Assembly: GCA_950106755.1 (NCBI GenBank) | Contig: OX467086.1 | Span: forward strand, 26,120,001-26,184,000 | Origin: Climacium dendroides | Lineage: Eukaryota; Streptophyta; Bryopsida; Hypnales; Climaciaceae | Length of the DNA stretch: 64,000 bases | Reading direction: 5' to 3' | In this document: piece after piece, positions 1-12,002 of the stretch | Numbering within the stretch: position 1 is the first letter of the stretch | Layout of the letters: each line of letters opens with the position of its first letter | The notes under the pieces: generated by a model | Told to the model about the DNA's origin: nothing | Databases searched by the model: none | Seen by the model: the letters and a program-made list of their open reading frames with translations, nothing else | Program-made: the position numbers and the translations under genes

Positions 1-2187
1 TGGAGCCCCATTTAGGACTCTACTACAATGTCAATTTTTCATTCAAGAATAAAAAAGGAATATAAATATTTATTAGGAAGTATTTTGAATTGCTTTGTTG
101 GTTTATGATGTTTTAATAACCAACTTTTAGTAATTTGATAACTTAATGTGGAAAATTTAACTATTTTTAAGTATTTTCCAAATCATCTGAAATAATAAAA
201 GTGGGCTACATCTAAAAGGAATTGAAAATTGAAGATTTTTTAGGATTTCATATTTAAAACCTGAAAAGTGAGTTGTAAAGTAGTGAATAAGCAAAATAAA
301 TCATAGTAAATTTTTTGTATATATATGTATTTTTCTATTGACATGATATTAGTTGTTAGATCCTAATAAATATGAAAATAAAAAATTGAAGATTTAATAA
401 GTTAAAATTCATGAAAATGATTTGTCTATATGAATTGTAATAATAACCAATGTTTAAAAAAAACTAATCTCATTTTTGTTTGTAAAATAAGCTAATTTAA
501 AATTATTTCACTCATAATCCTTAGTTCATAACTATGATATCCCAATCATGCTTATACCCTTTCATATAAAGTAAAATACCTACACAAAAAGAAGCCTAAT
601 ATTTCTTATTGACTATATACGGTGGATTAAGAAGTTAGGAGTTAAAGTGATGGAAGTTCTTTAAATGCAAAACTTTCAAGGCTCATACAACAAGAGTGAG
701 GGCTTTAGTTGACCATATAGAATCGTGCATATATATAATGTTGGAAACCAATATTGATACCAATACTATAGTAGATAGCATCTTACCTCCTTGATAGAAG
801 TTTGCACAACTACCTCGGTGATATCTAACCATCCAAGGGATTTGTTTCGCCAATTATCTAAGTGACACTAAGGATGTATAAATCAATACATACCTATACC
901 TATATCTAGATAAAATATAGACATATATATCTATAAGATCACTAGGATAAATACTTGTAGTACTAGGCCTAATCCAATGTTGCTTGAAAAATAAAGCATT
1001 CAAACAACAATATCGAACTTCAAAAATTAACTAATTTTGGTTACAACTTTATTTGAAATTTTTCCCCCCTTCTTCAATATTTAAATTTGTACTAATAGAA
1101 AAAGTGCAATATCCATAGAATTCTAGTCTAAACAATTTAATTTGTTGAAAACTAGACTTTAACTCAAGAGTAGTGCAGCTACAACAAGCCTAACAAAAGG
1201 AATGGACATTATATAGAACCTTCACATCCATTTAGACCCAGGTACTAAATACACATGAATTGATTACATGTCTCATTTATAAGGGTCTCATATTCACTTC
1301 TTGGTGTCAAAATTCCCAATGAGTTACACTTTCCCCAGTGTTCCCAATGTATGACACACTAGAAAAATGGGACCCACTAGAAATTTTCACACTAGGAACT
1401 AAATATGAGGCCCTTGTGATTATCTCAATTCTTTGATTGGGCCAAGAGTGGGCTATGTTCTCCCATCTTCTTGTATTCTCCCATATTCTTCGTTTTCTTA
1501 TTCTAATGTAACCCAAAATCCCATGTGTATCCACATCCCCTTCCAGCTTCATTAATAGCTGAATTCCATCCCCTTATGGCTAACTAAGTTAACCCTAGGG
1601 CACTTGGACTCTTCTCCAAAATTTATGATTTGGTGAAAAATCATTATAAAGTGCTATATGGATGAATATTTTAGAATTGATATACAAAGAAAAGTTATAG
1701 GTTTTGAATTTTAGATTCCATCTATACGGTTAAATTCACCAATGCTATCACCAATATTTTTCTTGAGATTTTTCTATAAATTTGGAAAGAAAAATTTCAA
1801 AATTCCCTCAAAATTTCATTACAAGCAAAATAGTATCATTTTTTGAGCATAACTTATTGGAATGAATTCAAAATGAGATTCTCTTGGCATAGTGATTTTT
1901 TAAAAATCTTTGTGTTCTTTCCATCTATGACCTCATTTTTTAAACCTAGTTTTGAACTAGAATCAATGCAAATTGACCACTTGATACACGAACGCATTTG
2001 TAATTTTAGAAAAATTTGTGTTCTAGGAACACCAAACCCAACCATTAGATAAGATAAGAACATGGTAAAGTATCACCAAAAACTAGGATGACTTCCATCC
2101 AAGCAAGACCGAGGAAAAAACAATAACATCGATCTCTTCATCGTCCAAAAAAGGGAGCGTCACGTCGCAATCGCCTTCAACGACGAC

Positions 2188-3629
2188 GTACATGCAGCGC
2201 AGCGACAGAGCCAGCTTCAATTCGGAGGAGACGGGTCCTGCGCTTGCATCTCTTTTCAAGCCTGCGACCAAAGTACGTCTTCCCGTGATTTACGCCACCC
2301 ACACGCAGGAACGTTCATCCCAGCTTCACTCCAACAGGGAAGGTGCTGCTGAAATAAAGCAAGCACAGACTGTATTCGTTCATCGATCTCTCTGGGCTTG
2401 GCTTCAACGCATGCTTGCTCTCGTGAGCTCTAGTTATTCTGTGATCTAGCTACGCGAGCGGACTCCACCCCTGTCCCCGCTATGAATTTGATCTGAGATT
2501 TCCCAGCTTCAACTGCAGCTAGGGCGCGGCAAGAGGGAGTTCGATTGGACGAGGTGGCAGGTATGGACTACTCTCCGACCTCTACCTAGCTCTCTCACTC
2601 TCTCCTGGAGTCATTGCGAGTGAGGGTGTGGTTCTTGAGGGCTCTCCATAGCCAACGACGGAGACTGTGAGCGAACATGCGGTAGAATTGGACACTTTTG
2701 GGTTGGAAGGGATTGGTTGGTGCCCAGGAGTTAATTGTGGAGGTGTGTATGTCTGGTGGTAGGAGAAGTTGTGTTGTGAGCGAGTGCTTTAGAACATGCC
2801 GGTTGTTGAAAATACATCTTTCTGTCTTGGCAGAGACGTACTTGTGGAGTTGTGGTCGTTTTCTCGAACTTGCAGTCCACCGACTAGCTAGAGCACTTTA
2901 GAGGCTTCATTTGTGTTACGTAGGAATGCACAGAGAGCCATTCCATGTGACACCCCTGTTTCGGCAACCCGTTTTGAGTTTTTCATCTTCAGTACGTCCA
3001 GCTAGTTCTTTCCACTATTATCTCGTTCCTCATCTGGAGTTCTGAAACATCGAGATTGTTATCCATGTTAATTTCAGCAAGGACTTGATCATTATGCTGA
3101 ACTTTTTCCTGAAATTGGAATCCACGGAATAGAGCACTTTAAAAGCGTCATGTGTGTTTGACGTGTTCAGAATTGCAAAGAGCGTGACATTCCATGTTGC
3201 ACTCCCGTTTGACGTTCATTATCGATCTCGAGTCCTGTAACTGCACTTTAGCTCCTCGTGAAATGTGCGGTCTAGTGCAGGTTGTGAGTCAGTGTATGCT
3301 TTCATCACTTTATCTCTGGCATGGATATGTCTCCCTGCTGGTCAGCTATGAACATTCAATTGATTTCTATGATGATTTCTAGCTTGATTTTGCATTCATG
3401 TCAGTTAGTTCATGTGTCAGCAATTTCGGAGCTTCCCTTGTGTTATTTGTGAAAAGGAACTAATAGTTACTGGTCTCTGATGACTGCTTTTGTAGCTGAA
3501 TTGGCAGGTAGGACGAAACGTGTCTAGGTCGACGTACCACAGGTAGTAGGGAACGTTGTTTTGCTTCCATCAATCGAGCAGCTGCAACTCCAAAGGCCGT
3601 AGAAGAGAAGCCTCCATAAGTGAAGATCG
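2188..3629 (+). other. Leader exon and 935-bp leader intron of B3 copy 1
   Basis: GC rises sharply near 2150, and the sequence to 2560 is conserved in all cluster copies, so it is read as a non-coding first exon. A consistent donor (CAG then GTATGG, GT at 2561) pairs with an acceptor (TTTTGTAG ending 3495), giving a 935-base intron, the same length as in copy 2. The start codon of the B3 protein follows at 3630. The leader has an upstream ATG at 2192 opening an 85-codon frame that stops at 2449. The transcription start cannot be placed from sequence; splicing here is inferred. Confidence 0.55.
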
Positions 3630-4671
3630 ATGGCACAACCGACATCCGCCGAGCAGAAGAGAGACAAAGAGGCCCGGGAAAAGTTTCACTCGGAAATGTT
3701 GAAGCTGGTGTCCCGACTGGAGGTGAGGAACTCCATTTTGTTTTATAAGCGCGTTTCGAGGTCCACGGCGACGGAGGTGATGCAGGGGCCATTCGCCTAC
3801 TCACTGGTATTTCATCTCTTTCACGAGAACATTTGCTTTGAAACTGCTTTGATTATTAATCTATTTCCTGCAATGCGTGCACGTATGATGCACAACAAGC
3901 AAGTACCTTGATGATCAAACGGGTTAACAAATGCTGAGTGAACTGTTGGATACGAGTCCCCACCTGATGGATGATGTTTCTTTTCCTAAATAGCTGTTTT
4001 GATAAATCTTGCTATCCATTCCTCATAGGTTGGTGATCGAGCGCTGTTAAACAGGCCGGAGTGAGTTGAACATTTGTAGAGAAATGACCACTGGTTTGGA
4101 AAGCGTTTCAAACAATCTGGTTTTATCTATACATGCTTGAATCCATTCATACTTTTAAATCCCGCCTTGATAATCAAAGGACTAGCTACAGGAACTGGAC
4201 TGTTTCACTTGAGCAACCTGCCCAATACAGTTTTTGGTGAACCCATTGGCATGGAAGCTTCGTACTATTTTCTTGCAATGCTGCATCGTATCTCGTATTT
4301 CTTCTACCGATTGATGACGAAGGTGATTAAAAAACTTTGGGTTGTTTGCACAGGAGTTTCCATCGAAATTCCTCAGTCTCCATGCCAAAAAGTTCGGTAA
4401 AGAGTGTACTTTCATGAGGACAGACACCCGGCAAACATGGCCCATCGAGATTACAGTACGTCCTTTCCCTAATTCAAGGACCCGAGTGTTTGCATACGGG
4501 TGTGGTGGATGGAAAGCTTTCGTCATGGACAACCGCATCAAAGTTGGTGACTTCCTCATCTTTGGCTTGCTCAGCTTTTCACGCTTCCAAGTGCTTATTG
4601 GGAGGGCACCTGTTGAGGTCCATGCACATGAAGACAACAGCAAAGCAAACCAAGACAACCTACCAGCTTAG
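3630..4671 (+). CDS. B3-domain (REM-like) DNA-binding protein, copy 1
   Basis: Two exons, 3630-3806 and 4354-4671, joined in phase 0 across a 547-base intron (donor CTG then GTATTT, acceptor TTTGCACAG), give 164 residues. Residues 1-35 are charged and helical. From about residue 36 to 140 the protein is one B3 domain of the plant REM/VRN1 type: a FYKRV start, EFPSKF at 60-65 (equivalent to the LPxxF region), KKFG, WPI, then GGWKAFVMDN (W112) and VGDFLIF (G124, D125), the classic B3 signature. The intron splits the domain between SL and EFP. REM B3 proteins are nuclear and bind DNA; targets here are unknown. The protein is short and has only one domain. The start is chosen because it is the first ATG after the leader acceptor and is kept in all copies. 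Confidence 0.82.
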
Positions 4672-5524
4672 ACCTCTTCATGCTCACTTCATAATATGTG
4701 AATCATCACGTGGGGTTCTGTATCGATAGTAGTTGCTTGCAGTTAGTAGTTGTTACCATCCATTCTTTTGGGTTGGAATCCTACTAATGAAGTTTACTTG
4801 GTGATAGTTGAAGAGCAAATGCAAATGGTTAGGAGGGAGAATTTTGTTCTTTTCAAGACCCAAAATGTAATGGAGATGCAAAATGTTGACATTTCCTGAG
4901 GATTGCTGTAACATTTCATTCAACTTTGTCTTGGTTAGTCCAAAAACTATGTATTACTCCCACCCTAACACCCAACCACCTCCAACTAGGGAGTATTGAA
5001 CTGATGAGTATGCCATTTCACAGACCATGGGGTTTGAATCAAGGATGTGATATCAGAGAAGGTGCTATTATACAGGGATATGTGACGTGAATAGCCTAAT
5101 CCCAAGAATTGCAATGGCAAAGCCATGTGACAGACACCCTGAAAACGGGACGAACCATCCAGATGACCAGATTGCATTCGGCTTCCGAAGACTGCCACAA
5201 AATTGGCAATGGCCGCGTCCTGTTTGCGAGGCAGTCGTTTGCAGATTGTTGCCGAGAGCTGTGAACGATTGACGTTTTTGTTTTCTTCTTGCACTAGATA
5301 CCAACATTTACCTCCGACGGCACTGGAAATTGTTGTATTGAAATAGAGCAGAGAGAGACCCGGTGCGCAGGGAAGGGTTCTCTTCGCAAGGATTTTATTA
5401 ATTCCCTTCAAATCATATGTGTGCAATCCAAATGGGTAGATTTTACAATACATTGTCACATTTTACATGTCAATGGTGTTTCCACCTAATATTTGCGAGA
5501 TTTTACAAGATTTAATTGTTCCAC

Positions 5525-5710
5525 ATTGATTGTCAAGGGTACCGTGAGGTTGGACAAGTATAACTTGTATGTTATGAATCTCTGGGGAAAGGAATTCTAT
5601 TTTATAGAAATGTTTGATTCCTATAAATAAAATTCATTGTCTCAAAGATTGGTAACATAAAAGTCTTATTTGTCCAACCTCATAGTACCCTTGAGTCCTT
5701 GACAATCAAT
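5525..5710. mobile_element. Hairpin (MITE-like) element
   Basis: The ends are inverted copies: ATTGATTGTCAAGG at 5525-5538 and its complement at 5697-5710. The inversion continues inward through GGTAC, GTGAGGTTGGACAA and the matching TTGTCCAACCTCA, with a short insertion in the right arm. No clear target duplication is visible. A related copy, half palindrome plus flank, lies inverted at 16,615-16,780. Confidence 0.6.
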
Positions 5711-6263
5711 GAGTAGGAGTTAGAGAGATCTTCAAATAACACTAAAAAATGCACAAATTTCACCCTCCATAAAAAAAATTTCTCACATTTTCTTGTAATA
5801 GGCACATTCCTTGTGTTCTGAAAAAAAGGTAAAATATAGGAGTTGTTGCAAAGAATTTCCATTACAGTGCTTGTTGGAGGGCTTTGAAAATTGAAAATGT
5901 TCATAGTATTGCAATTTATCATTAGAATACATGAGAAGAAGTGGTGTACATTATTGTACATTCAACAACAAATGCTAGTAGAAGTGTACATTGAATCCTT
6001 TTGCAATAAAGCTCTAAAGAAATGGCAATGTGACAATGTGATTTTTGAAAAGTGAATTTATTTGTCAAAATTGCTATATTTTAGTGCATTGAGTCAAAAG
6101 GAGAAAAGGTTTTCATAAAATTCAAGCAAATGTAGCAAGTGTAGTAGGTTGCCATAGATATGTGAACATTTCTTTTGTATATTAACGTAACATACATTCT
6201 AGGATCTTAACTTTCAAAATTAAAGGAACAACTATTTTGAATCTAAAGGGATCTCAGTACTTA

Positions 6264-6825
6264 CTCAAGGGGTGCACTCCTCCTTTTTTTGATGTTAGCA
6301 TGCGAACAAAACTTTGGACCTCTTATATACTTTTTGAATTATAATAAAATTAAGTAAAAAAAAATATGAATAGATTTTTTACTTTGAAAGTTTATGTTTT
6401 GAATTATTGATATTTTTATTTGTTAATAATAATTAATTACAAATTTTTGAAGTAAAAAGATACACTATAGAATTGAAAAATAACTTTCACACCCCTATAT
6501 TATATTCTAAAAAAATTGTATAAAACATGAACAAAAAATTCCTAAAATAACTCTCTATTGAAAGCTCATTTTGAATTGAATATTGATGCAATGGTCATTT
6601 AAATGTGTTCTCTAAAAATATTTGAGTTAAAAAAAAATGCCATTTTAGTGCATTTTTAACCTCTTCTAGAAATCATTCCATATTTTATTTGAGTTTGAAA
6701 GTTTGGGAGTAGAATCCTATAGTCATTAGTAAACAATGCTCAAAATTTGAAGTTAAAATTATAGTTTATTAGAAACCACTTGTTCGCATGTAGTTTGTTG
6801 TAGTAGAACTAAGTACACCCCCAAG
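6264..6825. mobile_element. Non-autonomous hAT-like transposon, 562 bp
   Basis: The insertion is defined by comparison with the empty homologous site at 15,987-15,994, where AGTACTTA occurs once; here AGTACTTA stands at both 6256-6263 and 6826-6833, an 8-base target duplication. The ends are imperfect inverted repeats (CTCAAGGGGTGCACT; complement of the right end CTTGGGGGTGTACT). The box CATGCGAACAA sits exactly 35 bases inside each end (6299-6309, and its complement at 6780-6790). An 8-base duplication with short inverted ends fits the hAT superfamily. There is no coding capacity. Confidence 0.8.
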
Positions 6826-9116
6826 AGTACTTAACCTTTATTCATCTTTGCAAGTAATTTGACGATATGCAAATTTGAGACATTTGAATATTAGTTAGAT
6901 ATCATGTTAATTATTTGTGTGCCAAAGATAATTGAGGCATTTTTTTCCTAACATAGCTGACATCCAATAGATAAATCATGAACATTATCAAAAGCTTAGA
7001 ATGGGAGGAATATGAAATGGATGAAGAGGATCCAAATATGTAATCAAAAGAAAATTTTGTTAGATCAATAATAATGTGGATAGGATATTTAACTTAATAA
7101 TATGTACAAAATTTCAAATAATCTATTAATTCAAATATTAGAAGAATTTATGTAGAGAGAGGTAGATATAGATATATTTTAAAACAATGAAAATGAAAAT
7201 CTAACCAAAATTAAAGAATCCTTTAATTTGAATATAATTTATTGGTCCCAAGTAAACTTGTTTTAAAAGTGGCCTTTCTGGTGCAATGAATATAAATGAT
7301 ATTTTTTTTTCTTGAAATTTAGGTATAAGAAGACATACTATACTATTGTGAGATTGTAAAGAATAGTTTTTAGGTTGTTTTCTTTCCTTGAGGATCAAGA
7401 GATTAGAATTTAAAAATAGGCCAAGTTAACCCCTAAGTGCTTAAGCCTTTCCAAATGTATTTTTCTTGTGAAAAAAGAGGATGATTGGGCTTATAGTAAT
7501 TCTCAATGAAGCAAATTCCTTTTTTTTTCAAAATCTAATCACATACATGTTTAAAGAGCTTATTTATTAGTGTGCATACCAATTTTGAGTGTGAAATTGT
7601 ATAGGAATTGTGAGATCATAATAATAAAAATATACATATTCTATTTTTAGTATATTATCCCACTCCACAATATTTGAGAAACTTACATAAAAGAGTTTTT
7701 GGGGATTGCTGGTGACATGAACAATTAAAAATTGTGTTTGCATATCAAAATGCATTTCCAAAAATGTTAAGTTCGAATGGAAAACTATCAAACTCATACA
7801 TTAATTACACACTCCACCTTGCAATTGTTGAAACCTAATTTCTTTTTCATCAGTAGAAATTACAAATAACTCCAAATCAACACTTGCATACATCAATATT
7901 CAAAGATGATAACTATAAAAACACTTACTCTATCTATTGGGAACATTTTTCAAAACAAATGGACAAGTGCAATTTCTTATATCTCAAATCAAGTGAAATT
8001 GGCAGGCTTTACTTATAGTCAAGAAACAAAGTAAAATTGGCAAGTTTTACTCTTCTACTAATGTTACACATATATGCCTTTGAAGACCTTACAAAAATCA
8101 AATATTTACTTTTTTGTGGAAAAAAACAATTCTAAAAGATAACCTTCAATATTGTTCATACAAAAGTTTTAAATGGTTTTGGGTACAAGCATGATTGGGG
8201 TACCCCATAAATGTCATCACATTATAAAAATATAAAATTCACCAAAATTCATTTCTTTAATATGAATTAAGTTAAAAATCTTGATGTAAATTTTTTAATT
8301 TAATTCAAATTTATTTGCTTCAAATAGAATAAAATAAAAAATCATCTAAAAAATTCTCATTGATTGATTAAAGTTATTAATTTGATTCTTGTAGCTCTAT
8401 TTAGGACTCTGTTGCAATGTCAATTTTTCATTCAAGAATCAAAAAGGAACATAAATATTTATTAGAAAGTATTTTTGAATTCCTTTATTGGTTTATGATG
8501 TTTTAATAACCAACTTTAGTAATTTGATAATTTAATATGGGAAATTTAACTATTTTTAATTATTTTCCAAATCACCTTAAATAATAGAAGCGGGGCTACA
8601 TCTAAAAGGAATTGAAAATTGAAGATTTTTTAGGATTTCATGTTTGAAACCTGAAAAGTGAGTTGTAAAGTAGTGAATAAGCAAAATAAATCAAAGTGAA
8701 TTTTTTGTATATATATGTGTATTTTTCTATTGACATGATATTAGTTGTTAGATCCTAATAAATATGAAAATAAAAAATTGAAGATTTAATAAGTTAAAAT
8801 TCATGAAAATGATTTGTCTATATGAGTTGTAATAATAACCAATGTTTAAAGAAAAATTAATCTCATTTTTGTTTGTAAAATAAGCTAATTTAAAATTATT
8901 TCATTCATAATCTTTAGTTCGTAACTACGATATCTCAATCATGTTTATACCCTTTTATATAAATTAAAATACCTACACAAAAAGAAGCCTAAAATTTCTT
9001 ATTGACCATATACGGTGGATTAAAAAGTTAAGAGTTAAAATGATGGAAGTTCTTTAAATGCAAAACTTTCAAGGTTCATACTACAAGAATGAGGGCTTTA
9101 GTTGACCATGTAGAAT

Positions 9117-9121
<5 letters not shown>

Positions 9122-9152
<31 letters not shown>
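9122..9152. repeat. AT dinucleotide microsatellite
   Basis: About fifteen AT units; the equivalent site in the left unit, near 730, has about four. Confidence 0.9.
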
Positions 9153-9154
<2 letters not shown>

Positions 9155-10559
9155 GTTGGAAACCAATATTGATACCAATACCAATACTACAATAGGTAGC
9201 ATCTCACCTCCTTGATATAAGTTTGCACAACTACCTTGGTAATATAGTGATATCCAACCACCTAAGGGATTTGTTTGGCCAACTATCTAAGTGACAATAA
9301 GGATGTATAAATCAATACATACCTATATCTATATCTGTATCTATATAAAATATAGACATATATATATGTATAAGGCAACAATATGGAATTTCAAAAATTA
9401 ACTAATTTTGGTTACAACCTTATTTGAAATTCTTCCCCCCTTCTTCAATATTTAAATCTGCACTAATAGAAAAAATGCAATACCCACACAATTCTAGTCT
9501 AAATACTTTAATTTGTTGAAAACTAAACTTTAACTCAAGAGTAGTGCAGCTACAACAAACCTAACAAAAGGAATGGGCATTATATAGATCCTTCACATCC
9601 ATTTAGACCCAAGTACTAAATACACATGAATTGATTACATGTCTCATTTATAAGGGTCTCATATTCACTTCTTGGTGTCAAAATTCCAAATGAGTCCCAC
9701 TTTCCCCGGTGTTCCCAATGTATGATACACTAGAAAAATGGGACCCACTAGAAATTTTCACACTAGGAACTAAATATGAGGCCCTTGTGATTATCTCAAT
9801 TCTTTGATTGGGCCAAGAGTGGGCTATATTCTCCCATCTTCTTGCACTCTCCCATATTCTTTGTTTTCGTATTCTAATATAACCCAAAATTCCATGTGTA
9901 TCCACATCCCCTTCTAGCTTCATTAATAGTTGAATTCTATCCCCTTATGGCTAACTAAGTTAACCCTAGGGCACTTGGACTCTTCTCCAAAATTTATGAT
10001 TTGGTGAAAAATCATTTGGAAGAATATTTTAGAAGTGATATACAACGGAAAGTTATAGATTTTGAATTTTAGATTCCATTTACATGGTTAAATTCACCAA
10101 TGCTATCACCAATATTTTTCTTGAGATTTTTCTATAAATTTGGAAAGGAAAATTTCAAAACTCCCTCAAAATTTCATTACAAGCAAAATAGTATCATTTT
10201 TTGAGCATAACTTATTGGAATGAATTCAAAATGAGGTTCTCTTGACATAGTGATTTTTAAAAAATCTTTGTGTTCTTTCCATCTATGACCTCAATTTTGT
10301 AAACCTAGTTTTGAACTAGAGTCAATGCAAATTGACCACTTGATACACGAAAGCATTTGTAATTTTAGAAAAATTTGTGTTCTAAGAACACCAAATCCAA
10401 CCATTAGATAAGACAAGAACATGATAAAATATCACCAAAAAATAGGATGACTTCCATCCAAGCAAGACCGAGAAAAAAACAATAACATCAATCTGTTCAT
10501 CGTCCAAAAAACGGAGTGCTGGAAAGAAAGGGCGTCACGTCGCAATCGCCTTCAACGAC

Positions 10560-12002
10560 GACGTACATGCAGCGCAGCGACAGAGCCAGCTTCAATTCGG
10601 AGGAGACGGGTCCTGCGCTTGAATCTCTTTTCAAGCCTGCGACCAAAGTACGTCTTCCCGTGATTTACGCCACCCACACGCAGGAACGTTCATCCCAGCT
10701 TGCACTCCAACAGGGAAGTTGGTGCTGAAAGCAAGCACACACTGCATTCGTTCATCGATCTCTCTGGGCTTGGCTTCAACGCATGCTTGCTCTCCTGAGC
10801 TCTAGCTATTGTGTGTGATCTAGCTACGCGAGCGGACTCCACTCCTGTCTCTGCTTTGAATTGGATCTGAGATTTCCGAGCTTCAATTGCAGCTAGGGCG
10901 CGGCAAGAGGGAGTTCGAGTGAGGAGGTGGCAGGTATGGACTACTCTCCGACCTCTACCTAGCTCTCTCGCTCTCTCCTGGAGTCATTGCGAGTGAGGGT
11001 GTGGTTCTTGAGGGCTCTCCATAGCTAACGACGGAGACTGTGAGCGAACATGCGGTAGAATTGGACACTTTTGGGTTGGAAGGGATTGGTTGGTGCCCAG
11101 GAGTTAATTGTGGAGGTGTGTATGTCTGGTGGTAGGAGAAGTTGTGTTGTGAGCGAGTGCTTTAGAACATGCCGGTTGTTGAAAATACATCTTTCTGTCT
11201 TGGCAGAGACGTACTTGTGGAGTTGTGGTCGTTTTCTCGAACTTGCAGTCCACCGACTAGCTAGAGCACTTTAGAGGCTTCATTTGTGTTACGTAGGAAT
11301 GCACAGAGAGCCATTCCATGTGACACCCCTGTTTCGGCAACCCGTTTTGAGTTTTTCATCTTCAGTACGTCCAGCTAGTTCTTTCCACTATTATCTCGTT
11401 CCTCATCTGGAGTTCTGAAACATCGAGATTGTTATCCATGTTAATTTCAGCAAGGACTTGATCATTATGCTGAACTTTTTCCTGAAATTGGAATCCACGG
11501 AATAGAGCACTTTAAAAGCGTCATGTGTGTTTGACGTGTTCAGAATTGCAAAGAGCGTGACATTCCATGTTGCACTCCCGTTTGACGTTCATTATCGATC
11601 TCGAGTCCTGTAACTGCACTTTAGCTCCTCGTGAAATGTGCGGTGTAGTGCAGATTGTGAGTCAGTGTATGCTTTCATCACTTTATCTCTGGCATGGATA
11701 TGTCTCCCTGCTGGTCAGCTATGAACATTCAATTGATTTCTATGATGATTTCTAGCTTGATTTTGCATTCATGTCAGTTAGTTCATGTGTCAGCAATTTC
11801 GGAGCTTCCCTTGTGTTATTTGTGAAAAGGAACTAATAGTTACTGGTCTCTGATGACTGCTTTTGTAGCTGAATTGGCAGGTAGGACGAAACGTGTCTAG
11901 GTCGACGTACCACAGGTAGTAGGGAACGTTGTTTTGCTTCCATCAATCGAGCAGCTGCAACTCCAAAGGCCGTAGAAGAGAAGCCTCCATAAGTGAAGAT
12001 CG
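10560..12002 (+). other. Leader exon and 935-bp leader intron of B3 copy 2
   Basis: Counterpart of 2188-3629, with donor GT at 10934 and acceptor ending at 11868. From about 11,030 to the start codon only two base differences from copy 1 were found by eye in roughly 1 kb. The upstream ATG at 10567 opens a 53-codon frame ending at 10728, shorter than in copy 1 because of indels. Confidence 0.55.

Larger units (their letters stand above)
1..5380 (+). repeat. Tandem segmental duplication, left unit (B3 copy 1)
   Basis: This stretch matches 8389-13750 in the same orientation with a nearly constant offset of 8,369-8,373 bases, from the first bases of the window to the shared motif GGGAAGG followed by TTC. 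It contains AT-rich upstream DNA, the B3 gene with its leader exon and intron, and about 700 bases downstream. The unit probably starts left of the window. The AT-rich flanks differ by many substitutions and small indels, whereas the gene core is nearly identical. The right break at about 5380 is also where a sequence resembling 16,615-16,851 (inverted) begins, so a mobile insertion may have set the border. Confidence 0.9.
5378..8388. other. AT-rich spacer between the tandem units
   Basis: No gene is seen. It holds a hairpin element (5525-5710) and a hAT-like insertion (6264-6825). The part from about 6120 to 7150 reappears at 15,853-16,390, and 5,378 to about 5,710 reappears inverted at 16,615-16,851. 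The rest is AT-rich DNA with no feature I can name. Confidence 0.6.

Noticed and set aside
2698..2901. 67-codon frame identical in both tandem units (also 11071-11274)
   Set aside because: It lies wholly inside the leader intron; identity reflects the near-identical intron. It begins at a non-ATG codon and has no known domain.
3460..3804. Minus-strand frames opposite B3 exon 1, also seen at 11833-12177
   Set aside because: Conserved only because the B3 exon and its leader are conserved; the plus strand has a B3 domain and splice sites.
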